Below are positions 17,685 through 25,984 of a stretch of 64,000 nt of DNA, piece after piece. Origin of the DNA: G963720475 sp963720475. Its GTDB lineage: Bacteria > Actinomycetota > Thermoleophilia > Solirubrobacterales > Thermoleophilaceae. The notes below the pieces were generated by a model. The model saw only the letters and a program-made list of their open reading frames with translations. It made no database searches and was not told the origin of the DNA. The DNA lies in NCBI GenBank assembly GCA_963720475.1, contig OY970394.1, positions 124,001-188,000 of the forward strand, read 5' to 3'. The position numbers and the translations under genes were made by a program. Each line of letters opens with the position of its first letter. The first letter of the stretch is position 1.

Positions 17685-19115
17685 TTCACTGCCCTGTCCG
17701 CTTCCGTGCAGTCGAGGCGCGCCTGCTCCTCGGCCGAGAGGACGTTCGAGCCGTCCGCCGCCGGCGCCTCGGCCGCGCCCGGGCAACGGCGGTAGTGACC
17801 CGCGGAACCGCCGCCGAGGAGATCGGCGAACGAGATCTGGCCACGCGCCGTCGCGCCGAGGGCGTCGTAGCCGGCGCCCGTCGTGGAGAAGTCGTCGAAC
17901 CAGCCGAGGAAGTCGCTCGTGTAGGGCCGTGCGAAGGCAATCTCAGGCGCAGCGGCCTTGAACGCGTCCGTCGTCTCGGGGAACGCGCCTCGCGTGCGGC
18001 CGACGCTCTCCCGGCGGCCGCCGGGAGCGACGCTCCGCTCCTTGTCGGCCAGCGCAATGTCGGTCAGCGGCGGGAGCGACTCCAGCAGATTGACGAGGTC
18101 GTTGTCGCGTCCCGGTCGGCGGATCAGCTGCGAGAGGTCTTGCACGGTCGGCTTGGCGCCCGCCGCGAAATCGCGTGTCTCGGCGAGGAACGGACCGAGC
18201 TTCTTCGCAACGGGCTTCGACGCCTCGACGAGCGGATCCACATCGTTCAGCGCCGCGCGCAGGTTCACGAACGTCGTGTTGGTGCGGCGCATCACGGGCG
18301 GCAGCAGCTCGATCGAGTCGGCGAGCGCCTGCTGCTCGTTGCCGAGCGCGCGGGTCGTCGAGTTCGCGTTGCCGATCAGCGCCGCGAGGTCGTCGCGCCG
18401 GTCGGCGAGCGCGCCGACGAGCCGCGAGGAGTCCACGAGGAAACGCTCGAGCGCCGGGGTGTCCTTCGTCAGCTCGTTGAACAGGCGGCTCGACGTGCCG
18501 AGCGCGGGGTTGAAGTACTCGAAGGTGGTGTTCGCCTGCTCGCCGGCGTCCTTGAACTGGCGTGCCTGGCCGCGGAAGAACTCCTGCAAGGCGTCGCGGG
18601 TCGGCTTGTCGAGCGTGTTGAAGAGCTGGTCGAGGTCGACGGCCGTCGTCGTCTCGTTGGAGGAGAGCGACCCCCCGTCGGGGATCGTCGCCCTTGGTGT
18701 CGGGGTTGGCTGCGTTCGCCCCCTGCGACGGGAAGGTGAGATCGATGTAGCGGTTCGCGACTCCCGACTGGGAGAACTGGCGGATCGTTGCCCGCGTGCC
18801 CTTTGGCAGCGGCTTGTGGTCCTCGTCGATCGTGAACTTGACCTGCGCCTGCGAGTTGTCGGTGATCTCGATGGCCGTGACCGACCCGATCGGCGCGCCC
18901 CCGGTCTGGACCGGGTTGCCGCTGACGAGCTGGCCGCCGTTCTGGAACGTCGCCGAGACCTCGTACTCGTCCTCACCGACGCCGAAGAGCACGACGGCGA
19001 CGAGCACGACGAGAGCGATGACGGCGGCCACTGCAGCGATTCGTCCAACCCGACTCAACGTCGCATCCTCCAGCCTTCCTCCCCACCAGTACCGGTTCGT
19101 CCGCGAGCGGCGCAT
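17681..19115 (-). CDS. Mce/MlaD family protein (first gene of the cassette), frameshifted
   Basis: The N-terminal half reads in one frame: a membrane helix (VGRIAAVAAVIALVVLVAVVL), then the MlaD domain with GGQLVSGNPVQTGGAPIGSV and NRYIDLTFPSQG. After NPDTKG the protein continues only in another frame (ATIPDGGSLSSNETTTAVD), which runs on as a normal Mce helical region to 17681. Removing one base from the triplet C at 18691-18693 joins the two, and the span is one base over a multiple of three. This is one recent mutation or a sequencing error. The ATG at 19115 is possible; a TTG at 19056-19058 has a GGAGG 8 nt upstream and gives a more usual short leader. The stop overlaps the second gene (ATGA). 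Confidence 0.8.
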
Positions 19116-19255
19116 CCCGCCCCGGTAGCGAGAATCTACTCGACAAAAGCGACCCGGCGCGCCGCTCGGGGTTGCGTGAACGAGAACCTGCGTTGAGTTG
19201 GTGTTAAGACGGGTCCGAGCGGTGCTCGCGCGGCACTGCGCCTACCATCTCCAGC

Positions 19256-19339
19256 GCCCGGGTAGCCGAATTGGTACAGGCCGCGTCCTTAAAAGACGTT
19301 GCTCGAAAGAGCGTGCGGGTTCGAGTCCCGCCCCGGGCA
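19256..19339 (+). tRNA. tRNA-Leu (TAA anticodon)
   Basis: An 84-nt class II tRNA with acceptor pairs GCCCGGG/CCCGGGC, a long variable arm (TTGCTCGAAAGAGCGT) and anticodon loop CTTAAAA with anticodon TAA. The T arm is GCGGG-TTCGAGT-CCCGC and the discriminator is A, as expected for leucine. CCA is not encoded. Confidence 0.95.
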
Positions 19340-19423
19340 CTCTTTATCGCCCTTTAGGCGCACTGCCGATCCTTTAGGCAGCCCCCTCCGTACCGTCCAA
19401 AAACCGCGTGGCAAAGCGCAACT

Positions 19424-20920
19424 TTGGCCTTGCTACCGTCTTTTTGGACACCGAAGGCTGATCACTTGGAAGCTTCCGCCCTCAACGCCAACCCAGCGCT
19501 AGTCGGCCGCTCACCGCTCCTGCGTCTGCAGAGCGACGAAAAGCTGATCGCGCTCATCCGGCGCGGCCATCACGGCGCGTTCGAGGCGCTCGTGCAGCGC
19601 TACCAGCCGCGGCTGCTCGCCTTCTGCCGCCACATGCTCGGCTCGCAGCAGGACGCGGAGGACGTGCTGCAGGAAGTCTTCGCCGCCGCCTTCAAGGCGA
19701 TGTGCGCCGACGAGCGCCCGATCCACGCGCGCCCGTGGCTCTACCGGATCGCGCGCAACCGCTGCCTCAACCACCTCCGCCGGCCGGTCGCCGCGGGTCA
19801 GGACTCGATGGACATCTTCGAGCGCGACTCAGGCACGACCACGGCCGACACGGTCCATCGCCGCGAGGAGTTCCGCCAGGTCGTCGCCGACGTGCAGCGC
19901 CTGCCGGAGACCCAGCGCACCGCCCTGCTATTGCGCGAGATCGACGCGCTCTCCTACGACCAGATCGCCGAGGCGATGGAGACGACCGTGCCGAGCGTCA
20001 AGTCTCTCCTCGTGCGCGCGCGTGTGGCGCTCGCCGAGGCCGCCGAGGCGCGGCTGCTCACCTGCGCCGAGGTCCGGCTCGAGCTCGGTCAGGCGGCTGA
20101 GGGGATCGTCAAAGCCTCCGCGCCCGTCCGGCGCCACGTCAAGACCTGCGAGCGCTGCCGCGTCTTCAAGCGCGAGCTGCGCCAGACCAACAAGGCGCTC
20201 GCCGCGGTCTACCCCATCTCGACGCTCGTCCTGCTCAAGAAGCTCCTCCTCGGCAAGCTGGGTGCGGCGAAGCTCGGCGGCGCCTCGGCCGGTGGCAGCG
20301 CCGCCGGCACCGCCGGCGTTGCCGGCGGCGGCAGCATCGCCAGCGGCGGCGCGACGCTCGCCGGCGGCATGGCCGCCGCGGGTGGCGCGGTTTCAGCCGG
20401 CGGCGTCGTCTCGGCCGGCCTCGGCGCGCTCGCCTCGAAGGCGGCCGCCGGCTTCGCAGCCGCAGCGATCGTCACCGTCGGCGCGGTCGAGGTGCGTAAC
20501 ACCACGAGCTCCGACGCAGGGCAGCACGCGGCCCCGGTCCAGGCACAGGTCGTTCCACAGGCGAAGCCGGAGCCGCCCGCGCGACCCGCCGTGAAGGAGG
20601 AGCCGAAGAAGCCGGAGCCCGTCAAGGAAGAGGTCGTGGCGGCCACACCGCCGCCGGCCCCGACCCCGCCGCCGACCCAGGTCGCTGCGACGCCCGAGCC
20701 CACCCCGGCGCCCGCGCAGCCTGAGCCGACCGCGCCGGTCGACGAGCGCAGCTCCACCGTCGAGCTACCCGCCGACGGCGATGCGACCGATCCCGCCTCG
20801 CCGAAGACGGACAAGAAGGGCGTCCGCGAGGACACCCAGGGCACCGCGCCGCCGACGCCGCCACCCGGCGAGGCCGAGACGGCGCCGCCGGCGCCGCCGG
20901 CACCGGTCGTAGGCGAGTAG
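19424..20920 (+). CDS. ECF sigma factor fused to a zinc-finger, membrane segment and proline-rich tail
   Basis: A 498-residue protein. Residues ~40-100 are sigma region 2 (FEALVQRYQPRLLAFCRHML, DAEDVLQEVFAAAF). Residues ~150-205 are region 4 with a helix-turn-helix (LSYDQIAEAMETTVPSVKSLLVRAR). Next is RRHVKTCERCRVFKREL, an H-x3-C-x2-C pattern like the zinc-binding anti-sigma (ZAS) module normally found on a separate anti-sigma factor. A Gly/Ala-rich stretch leads to a hydrophobic segment (ALASKAAAGFAAAAIVTVGAV), then a ~130-residue Pro/Glu/Lys/Thr-rich tail, probably outside the cell. It may be a self-inhibited, membrane-tethered sigma factor released by a signal (inference). The start is uncertain: TTG at 19424, or another TTG about 40 nt downstream. 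Confidence 0.85.
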   Translation: MALLPSFWTPKADHLEASALNANPALVGRSPLLRLQSDEKLIALIRRGHHGAFEALVQRYQPRLLAFCRHMLGSQQDAEDVLQEVFAAAFKAMCADERPIHARPWLYRIARNRCLNHLRRPVAAGQDSMDIFERDSGTTTADTVHRREEFRQVVADVQRLPETQRTALLLREIDALSYDQIAEAMETTVPSVKSLLVRARVALAEAAEARLLTCAEVRLELGQAAEGIVKASAPVRRHVKTCERCRVFKRELRQTNKALAAVYPISTLVLLKKLLLGKLGAAKLGGASAGGSAAGTAGVAGGGSIASGGATLAGGMAAAGGAVSAGGVVSAGLGALASKAAAGFAAAAIVTVGAVEVRNTTSSDAGQHAAPVQAQVVPQAKPEPPARPAVKEEPKKPEPVKEEVVAATPPPAPTPPPTQVAATPEPTPAPAQPEPTAPVDERSSTVELPADGDATDPASPKTDKKGVREDTQGTAPPTPPPGEAETAPPAPPAPVVGE

Positions 20921-20923
20921 CGC

Positions 20924-21847
20924 CTAGACGGGCGCGAGCCCGATGACCTTGAGGCGGCGCTCGAGCGCCTTCATCGCGAAGGCGCGCGTATCCGCGACCG
21001 ACAGTCCCGGCATGCGGTTGCCGTCATTCCAATTACCGCTCCCATTGGAGGGCGGGGTGAGCACACCGTCGGCGAGCGGGCCGACCTCGGCGAGCGTGCG
21101 CGTGATCGCATCGCCCAGCGCGGGGTCCTCCTGCGACAGGTCGCGAAGCAACTTGGCCCCGAAGGCGACGTGCCGGTGCTCGTCGCGCGCGACGAGGTTG
21201 AAACCCTCCACGAAGCCGGGCAGCGTGCCCACCTTTTCGTTGTAGGTGGTGATGAAGTGTTGGCCGGTCAGCGCCAGCATCCCCTCGATGACCATGTGGT
21301 AGATCGTGACCATCTCCACGAGCGCCTCGAGATCGCTGGGATCGGCTGCCAGACGGTCTGTGCGCTCGCCGAGCTTCTCGTCGAAGAGGAGGTGGAACTC
21401 CGGGTTGACGTGCTCACGGCTCTGGACCACGCGGTCCGAAAGATTGTCCGACTCGAGCACGCCGACCTCGTCGTAGAACCGGTTGAAGAACGCCACGTGG
21501 CGCGCCTCGTCGGCGATCTGCGTGCCGAGGAAGATGCGCATCTCCTCGGTGGGTGCCGCGCGCATCATCGGACCGAGCTCCTCTGCCACCCGCTGCTCGC
21601 CGATGAAGAACGAAGAAAGACCGTGAAGCCGCTCGCGCCGATCCTCAGGCGTGATGCGCTCGTGCCAGTCGATCCGGTCCTGGCTGAAATCGATGTCCTG
21701 GATGCGCCACTGCTGGCGCTCCCAGAGGAGGTAGAGCTCGGTGTAGCTGAGCAGGTTGGACTCGCCGCGGTCGGCCGACTCCATTACCGCCGGGTCGCTC
21801 GTCGCCTGAAAGTCCGCGCGCTCGGTCCGCTCCTTGACCTCGCTCAT
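20924..21847 (-). CDS. Ferritin-like R2-like oxidase (ribonucleotide reductase small-subunit family)
   Basis: A 307-residue protein from the ATG at 21847; the longer frame adds 12 residues of doubtful origin. It has the R2/R2lox four-helix pattern of metal ligands: E84 (GEQRVAEE), E114 and H117 (DEARHVAFF), E188 (MVIEGMLA), E223 and H226 (DEHRHVAFG). RIQDIDFSQDRIDWHE matches the N-terminal motif of R2-like ligand-binding oxidases, which hold a Mn/Fe site and a long-chain lipid ligand. No large reductase subunit is nearby, favouring an oxidase over a true ribonucleotide reductase. A paralogue with an extra SCP2 domain lies at 61878-63164. It is convergent with the sigma gene, with 3 bp between stops. 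Confidence 0.82.
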   Translation of the reverse strand: MSEVKERTERADFQATSDPAVMESADRGESNLLSYTELYLLWERQQWRIQDIDFSQDRIDWHERITPEDRRERLHGLSSFFIGEQRVAEELGPMMRAAPTEEMRIFLGTQIADEARHVAFFNRFYDEVGVLESDNLSDRVVQSREHVNPEFHLLFDEKLGERTDRLAADPSDLEALVEMVTIYHMVIEGMLALTGQHFITTYNEKVGTLPGFVEGFNLVARDEHRHVAFGAKLLRDLSQEDPALGDAITRTLAEVGPLADGVLTPPSNGSGNWNDGNRMPGLSVADTRAFAMKALERRLKVIGLAPV

Positions 21848-21896
21848 CTCGACCAGCCTAGCCGAGTTTGGCCAGCTGGCCAACTCGGAAGCGCCT

Positions 21897-22397
21897 CTAC
21901 TCGGGCTCGGAGGAGGCCTCGATCCGCAGCGGCCCGCCTGCGCCCTCGACCACTTCGACTGCGTATGAGCTGCCGGGCTGGAGCCCGGGAAGCTCCACGC
22001 TCGCCGTGCGCTCGGCGGCGTCCGCCGTCAGCGTCTTGCCCTCCACGCGAATGCCGTAGCTGCCGCCGTCGCTCGACACAAGCCGCGCGCGCGGCGCCAC
22101 GAACGGCGGCACGCGGACGACCTTCGGACCGACCCGGCCGCTGCGCCCGACGAACGCGGCGCCGACGCCCGTCGGCTGCTCCTCGCCCAGATCGCCGGCC
22201 GGAGGCGGGGGCGAGCCCGTTGTCGAGCCGCCTTCGGAGCGAGCGCTCTCGGGCTTGGTCGTGTCGCCGCCTGTGGTCGTTTCTTGGGTGCCGGTGCCGG
22301 TCGCCGTGGCGCCGGATCCCTGCTCGTCGTCAGCTCCGCAGCCCGCGAGCACCAGGGCCGCGAGGACCACTGCCGGGAACGAGGCGCGCGGGATCAA
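21897..22397 (-). CDS. Putative lipoprotein
   Basis: A 166-residue protein with a classic lipoprotein signal (MIPRASFPAVVLAALVLAGC; the lipobox LAGC ends at Cys20). A Thr/Gly/Ser-rich linker (~25-75) leads to a C-terminal beta-rich region (RLVSSDGGSYGIRVEGKTL, VELPGLQPGSSYAVEVVEGAGG) that resembles a fibronectin type III-like fold. No enzymatic motif is visible. It is probably an envelope-anchored binding or structural protein. Confidence 0.72.
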   Translation of the reverse strand: MIPRASFPAVVLAALVLAGCGADDEQGSGATATGTGTQETTTGGDTTKPESARSEGGSTTGSPPPPAGDLGEEQPTGVGAAFVGRSGRVGPKVVRVPPFVAPRARLVSSDGGSYGIRVEGKTLTADAAERTASVELPGLQPGSSYAVEVVEGAGGPLRIEASSEPE

Positions 22398-22440
22398 GTG
22401 GCTATGAACACGTGCCGATAACGGCCGTGTGGAGGCTGTG

Positions 22441-22635
22441 ATGAGTTCACCCGGAACACACCGTAACCGGCTCGTTTTCTATGACGGCGACCGCCGCAGG
22501 CTTTGGATTGCGGGGCAGCGGGTGCATAACGGGCTGACGGGGACTGTGCTTGCTTTGGCGGGCTTTGTGCTCATGGCTCATGACTGGAAGGACCACTCGA
22601 TGTGGTTTGAGCGCGGCTACGGGAACCAGCCCTAG
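22441..22635 (+). CDS. Small single-pass membrane protein
   Basis: A 64-residue protein. GGAGG at 22431-22435 sits 5 nt before the ATG and fixes this start. A basic N-terminus (NRLVFYDGDRRRLWIAGQRV) precedes one hydrophobic helix (TGTVLALAGFVLMA) and a His/Trp-rich end (HDWKDHSMWFERGYG). Function unknown. Its base composition is less GC-rich than its neighbours. It is divergent from the lipoprotein gene. Confidence 0.6.
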   Translation: MSSPGTHRNRLVFYDGDRRRLWIAGQRVHNGLTGTVLALAGFVLMAHDWKDHSMWFERGYGNQP

Positions 22636-22740
22636 TTTTCTCTCTGGCGTCGGTCGGTCGCTCCGGTATTCCCGGCTCCGGAGAGATGAACGGGAACTCC
22701 TCCGCCGGGAACACCGTCGCGCCCGCCCTTTGCGTACTTC

Positions 22741-22774
22741 CTAGTCCCCGTCCTCCGGATTTTCTTGGGACTAG
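22741..22774. repeat. Inverted repeat between convergent genes
   Basis: Perfect 8-bp arms CTAGTCCC (22741-22748) and GGGACTAG (22767-22774) flank an 18-nt spacer holding TTTTCTT. It sits between the small membrane protein and the end of the O-antigen ligase-like gene, whose stop lies in the right arm. It could act as a weak terminator, but there is no clean T tract after the stem. Confidence 0.4.
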
Positions 22775-24024
22775 CTAGGGCCGGGGGGCGGGTTGCGGGT
22801 TCGGCGCCATTCGAGGACGGCGCGGGGCCATTTACGGAGGGGGAGGGTTGGGGCGGCTGCGGCTGTGAGGGCGGCGACGAGCCAGAAGGCGGTGGCGACC
22901 CGGTCGACGTTGGCGGGATGGTCGGTCATGCTGAAGCCGACGAAGCCCACCAGCGCGACGAGCGTCGCGCGCAGCACCCGGTCGCCGCGTAACGCGCCCG
23001 CGAGCGACCAGCCGAGCAGAGCGAGAAGGATCCACGCCCAGGCGAGCAGCGCTCCCGGCCCTGCCTCTGCCCACCAGTTCAGCAGCAGGTTGTGGGCGTG
23101 CGGCGCGCTCGCACGTGGATCGCGCGCCTCGAGCGCGTCGCCGACGCGGCCGAGGCCGACGCCGTACACGGGGTTGTCCTTGACGACCTCGATCGTCTCG
23201 CGCCACTCCTGCCCGCGGCCGTAGCCCGACGCGGCACCCTCGGCACCGCACGCGCCGAGCAGGAGTAGCGCGCCGGCCGCGAGCACGACGCCGATCGTCG
23301 CGAGCAGCGCCTTGTTGCGCGTGCCGGTCGTCAGGACGGCGGCGCCGAGCGCCAGCAGCGCGACGACCACGCCGCTGCGCGAGAACGTGAAGACGAGCGC
23401 GAGGTAGGCCAGCGCGACGCCGAAGCCGGCGACGAGCCGAACCTCGGGCTTGCGCGTCGCGGTGACGGCCAGCGCCCCCAGGGGCGCTAGTAAGAGGATC
23501 AACCCGGCGAGCAGGTTGGGGTTGAGGAAGGTCCCGATCGCGCGCGTGATCGTCCCGTCGGGCACGTCCGGTCCGATCGCCTCCACCGGCTTGCACCCCT
23601 CGCGGTAGAAGCCGGTCGGGTCGTGCTGCGCGACCTGGGCGATCCCGGTCAGCGCTGCCACGCCGACGGCAGCGAACGCGACGAACGCGAGCGCCGTCCG
23701 CAGCTCCGGCCGCGCCCTCACGAGCGCGAACGCGAGGTAGAACAGCGCGACGCTTTCGACGAGGAAGCGGAAGCGCGCGTCGGTGTCCCACTTCAGCGTC
23801 GTGACGAGCGCGACGCCGAGCAGGAGCAGCAGCGGCAACTCGAGCCGCGTGTGGAAGAGCTCTCGCCTGTTGCCCGCCTCGGTGTAGAGCAGGCAGCCGA
23901 ACGCGACGAGAATGAGGATCCGCGCGAGGTTCAGCTGGAACGGACCGATCCCGACGATCGCGTCCGTCGGCAGGATCTCGGCTCCGGTTCCGAGCAGGAT
24001 CGCGGCGACGACAAGCACCGGCAC
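22771..24024 (-). CDS. O-antigen ligase-like polytopic membrane protein (Wzy/WaaL family)
   Basis: A 417-residue protein with 10-12 hydrophobic helices across its length. The long periplasmic loop (~290-330) contains NPVYGVGLGR and SAPHAHNLLLNWWAEAGPGALL, the H-x-x-x-L/E-G motif of the O-antigen ligase/polymerase family that joins undecaprenyl-linked glycans to acceptors. FSRSGVVVALLAL near 220 is another common family motif. There are no glycosyltransferase genes around it, so its glycan is unknown. It may serve a capsule or cell-wall polymer. Confidence 0.82.
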   Translation of the reverse strand: MPVLVVAAILLGTGAEILPTDAIVGIGPFQLNLARILILVAFGCLLYTEAGNRRELFHTRLELPLLLLLGVALVTTLKWDTDARFRFLVESVALFYLAFALVRARPELRTALAFVAFAAVGVAALTGIAQVAQHDPTGFYREGCKPVEAIGPDVPDGTITRAIGTFLNPNLLAGLILLLAPLGALAVTATRKPEVRLVAGFGVALAYLALVFTFSRSGVVVALLALGAAVLTTGTRNKALLATIGVVLAAGALLLLGACGAEGAASGYGRGQEWRETIEVVKDNPVYGVGLGRVGDALEARDPRASAPHAHNLLLNWWAEAGPGALLAWAWILLALLGWSLAGALRGDRVLRATLVALVGFVGFSMTDHPANVDRVATAFWLVAALTAAAAPTLPLRKWPRAVLEWRRTRNPPPGPS

Positions 24025-24079
24025 GGCATGCGCCGCGCGCCAGAGCCCGTCGCCGACCGGTCCGCCGGTCAGCGCATCT

Positions 24080-24757
24080 CTACGCAGTGTGGGTCTCTCC
24101 GGGCTCGAGGACGACGACCTTGCCGAGGCCGTCCTTGCCGACCTCCTCAGCGAACGCCGCGGCGTCGGTCTCGATCGGCGGGAACGTGTCGTAGTGGCAC
24201 GGGATGACCTTCTCCGCCCCGACCAGCTTCGTCGCGGCGACCGCGTCGAAGCGGTCCATCGTGTAGTAGCCGCCGATGCACATCAGCGCGACGTCCGGCT
24301 TCTCGCGCTTGCCGATCAGCTCGAGGTCGCTGAACAGGCCCGTATCGCCGAGGTGGTAAACCGTCTTCCCGCCGAGGTTGATCACGAGCCCGGCCGGAGT
24401 GTTGACCGTTCCGCCGGGAGTGGTCGAGGTGTGCCAGGCGGGCACGAGCTTGACCGAGCCGCCGTCGAACTCGACGGTGCCGCCGATGTTCGGCTCGTCC
24501 ACGTTCTCGACGCCCTTCGCGCCCAGCTCGCGGGCGAGCTCGACGATCGCGACGCAGTGGGCGCCGGTGCGCTTGGCGATGTCCACCACGTCACCCCAGT
24601 GGTCCTCATGGCCGTGCGTGAGGAAGATGTGGGTCGGCTCGACCTCGTCCGCCGCCGCGGCGGCCTTCGGGTTGCCGGTCAGGAACGGGTCGATCAGCAC
24701 CCGCGTCGAGCCTTCGACGAGCTCGAAGCAGGCGTGGCCGAGGAAGCGGATCTCCAT
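24080..24757 (-). CDS. Metallo-beta-lactamase-fold metal-dependent hydrolase (UPF0173 type)
   Basis: A 225-residue protein from the ATG at 24757 (MEIRFLGHACFEL); the frame upstream belongs to the preceding gene. It has the metal-binding THGHEDHWGD motif (H-x-H-x-D-H), TSTTPGGTVNTPAG, YHLGDTGLFSDLEL and a final HYDTFPP. All are hallmarks of the UPF0173/YtkL group, which lacks a known physiological substrate. It starts 2 bp after the previous stop and is surely co-transcribed with it. Confidence 0.88.
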   Translation of the reverse strand: MEIRFLGHACFELVEGSTRVLIDPFLTGNPKAAAAADEVEPTHIFLTHGHEDHWGDVVDIAKRTGAHCVAIVELARELGAKGVENVDEPNIGGTVEFDGGSVKLVPAWHTSTTPGGTVNTPAGLVINLGGKTVYHLGDTGLFSDLELIGKREKPDVALMCIGGYYTMDRFDAVAATKLVGAEKVIPCHYDTFPPIETDAAAFAEEVGKDGLGKVVVLEPGETHTA

Positions 24758-24759
24758 CT

Positions 24760-25107
24760 CTAGTCGTCTCCTTGTGTCTGGTTTCCGGACTGCTCGAGCT
24801 CGTGCGCAAGCTCCCACCCGACTGCGACGCCGACGAGCATCCCCAAGCGGGTCTCCTCCGCGAGCAGCGTCCTGACCGCGGTCAGGCGCTCGTCGTCGTC
24901 GGGTGTCGTAGCGGCCTTCAGGACGAGCGATTCGTGCGCCTCACCGAACCAGCCGCCCTGTTCGAGCGCCGATGCGAGCACCTTCTGAAGCTGCGGCGCC
25001 ACCCGCGCGACGCGCTCCTCGGCACCGCGGAACCTGTCCGGCTCGGACAGCGCCTCGAGCGCGGACTCGATCTCGGCGTCGGTGTAGGGCTCGCGGGCGT
25101 CGCGCAC
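24760..25107 (-). CDS. Hypothetical helical protein
   Basis: A 115-residue, mostly helical acidic protein with no recognised domain. It begins MRDAREPYTDAEIESALEAL and has a central EQGGWFGEAHESLVLKAATTPDDDERLTAVRTLL. No signal peptide or membrane segment. Its stop lies 2 bp before the metallo-hydrolase start, so the two may work together. Function unknown. Confidence 0.7.
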   Translation of the reverse strand: MRDAREPYTDAEIESALEALSEPDRFRGAEERVARVAPQLQKVLASALEQGGWFGEAHESLVLKAATTPDDDERLTAVRTLLAEETRLGMLVGVAVGWELAHELEQSGNQTQGDD

Positions 25108-25163
25108 GGGGCGCGATCATAGGCGGACTCTATGAGCGTCGAGGGGCGAACGCTATTCGGCGC

Positions 25164-25937
25164 TCAGGCGCGGCGGACGAAGACGCTCAGGAATAGTCCG
25201 AGCACCGCTCCGGCGACGGCGCCTCCCGCGGCCGCGGCGATGCTGGCGGACTCGGTCGCCGCGGAAAGGAGGACGAGGACTGCCGCGATCACGTAGACGC
25301 CGAGCAGGTCGGTTCCGCGGTCGTCGCCCGCGGATGCGGCGCGCCGGTCGTCCACGAGCCACGCGCACAGCAGTCCGAGCGCAGCGCCGTTCGCCCCCAG
25401 GGCGGGATAGACCTCGAGCGCGTACGACAGCGCCGCGCCGCCCGCGCCCGCGGCGAGGAAGATCGTCACGGCCGCGAGCCAGCCGAAGCGGCGCTCGATC
25501 AGCGTTCCGAAGATGGCGACGGCGACGAGTGCGACGAACTGGTAGCCCGCGTTGTCGAACATGAACGGCGTCGCCACGAAGCGCCACCACTCGCCGGCGG
25601 GATCGAAGTAGAGGCCGCCCATTTCGTACAGCGACGTGTCCACCCCGCCGGCGACGAGAGTCGTGCGCGCCGCGAGCGTCGCGAGCAGCGAGATGACGAT
25701 CAGGACGATCGTCGCGTAGGGGCGCGTATCGGGCGCGATCCCCGGGATCTCGTCGTGCCGCAGGCGCGGCAGCCGCGGGACGCGGGCCCGCTTCTGCTTC
25801 GGCTCGGGCGCCGCGCCGCGGTCGAGCTTCGGCGCGCGTTTGCGGACCCGCTGCCCGCAGTACGGGCACTCGGTCACGTACGGGCTCACCTCGGCGCTGC
25901 AGTTCTTGCAGACGACGAAAAGGTCCGGATCAGCCAT
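25164..25937 (-). CDS. Zinc-ribbon rhomboid-like membrane protein, probably not a protease
   Basis: A 257-residue protein. Residues 8-30 form a zinc ribbon (C10-x2-C13, C24-x2-C27). A basic linker follows, then six or so membrane helices with rhomboid features: WWRFVATPFMF near 117, IFGTLIERRFG near 142, and the helix GANGAALGLL at 181-190. In active rhomboids that motif is GxSG; here the serine is Asn183. The helix that should supply the His reads AAAAGGAVAGAVLG and has none. It is most likely a pseudoprotease. The ATG start sits directly before the ribbon. Confidence 0.78.
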   Translation of the reverse strand: MADPDLFVVCKNCSAEVSPYVTECPYCGQRVRKRAPKLDRGAAPEPKQKRARVPRLPRLRHDEIPGIAPDTRPYATIVLIVISLLATLAARTTLVAGGVDTSLYEMGGLYFDPAGEWWRFVATPFMFDNAGYQFVALVAVAIFGTLIERRFGWLAAVTIFLAAGAGGAALSYALEVYPALGANGAALGLLCAWLVDDRRAASAGDDRGTDLLGVYVIAAVLVLLSAATESASIAAAAGGAVAGAVLGLFLSVFVRRA

Positions 25938-25984
25938 CTCCGTGAGGGTACCGCCGGGCGCGCGCTCGCCGGCCGGCCGCGGGC

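Noticed and set aside
19116..19255. Search for yrbE permease genes or a promoter upstream of the Mce cassette.
   Set aside because: The 140 bp between the first Mce gene and tRNA-Leu hold no ORF. A TAGATT box is present upstream of 19115 but has no convincing -35 partner.
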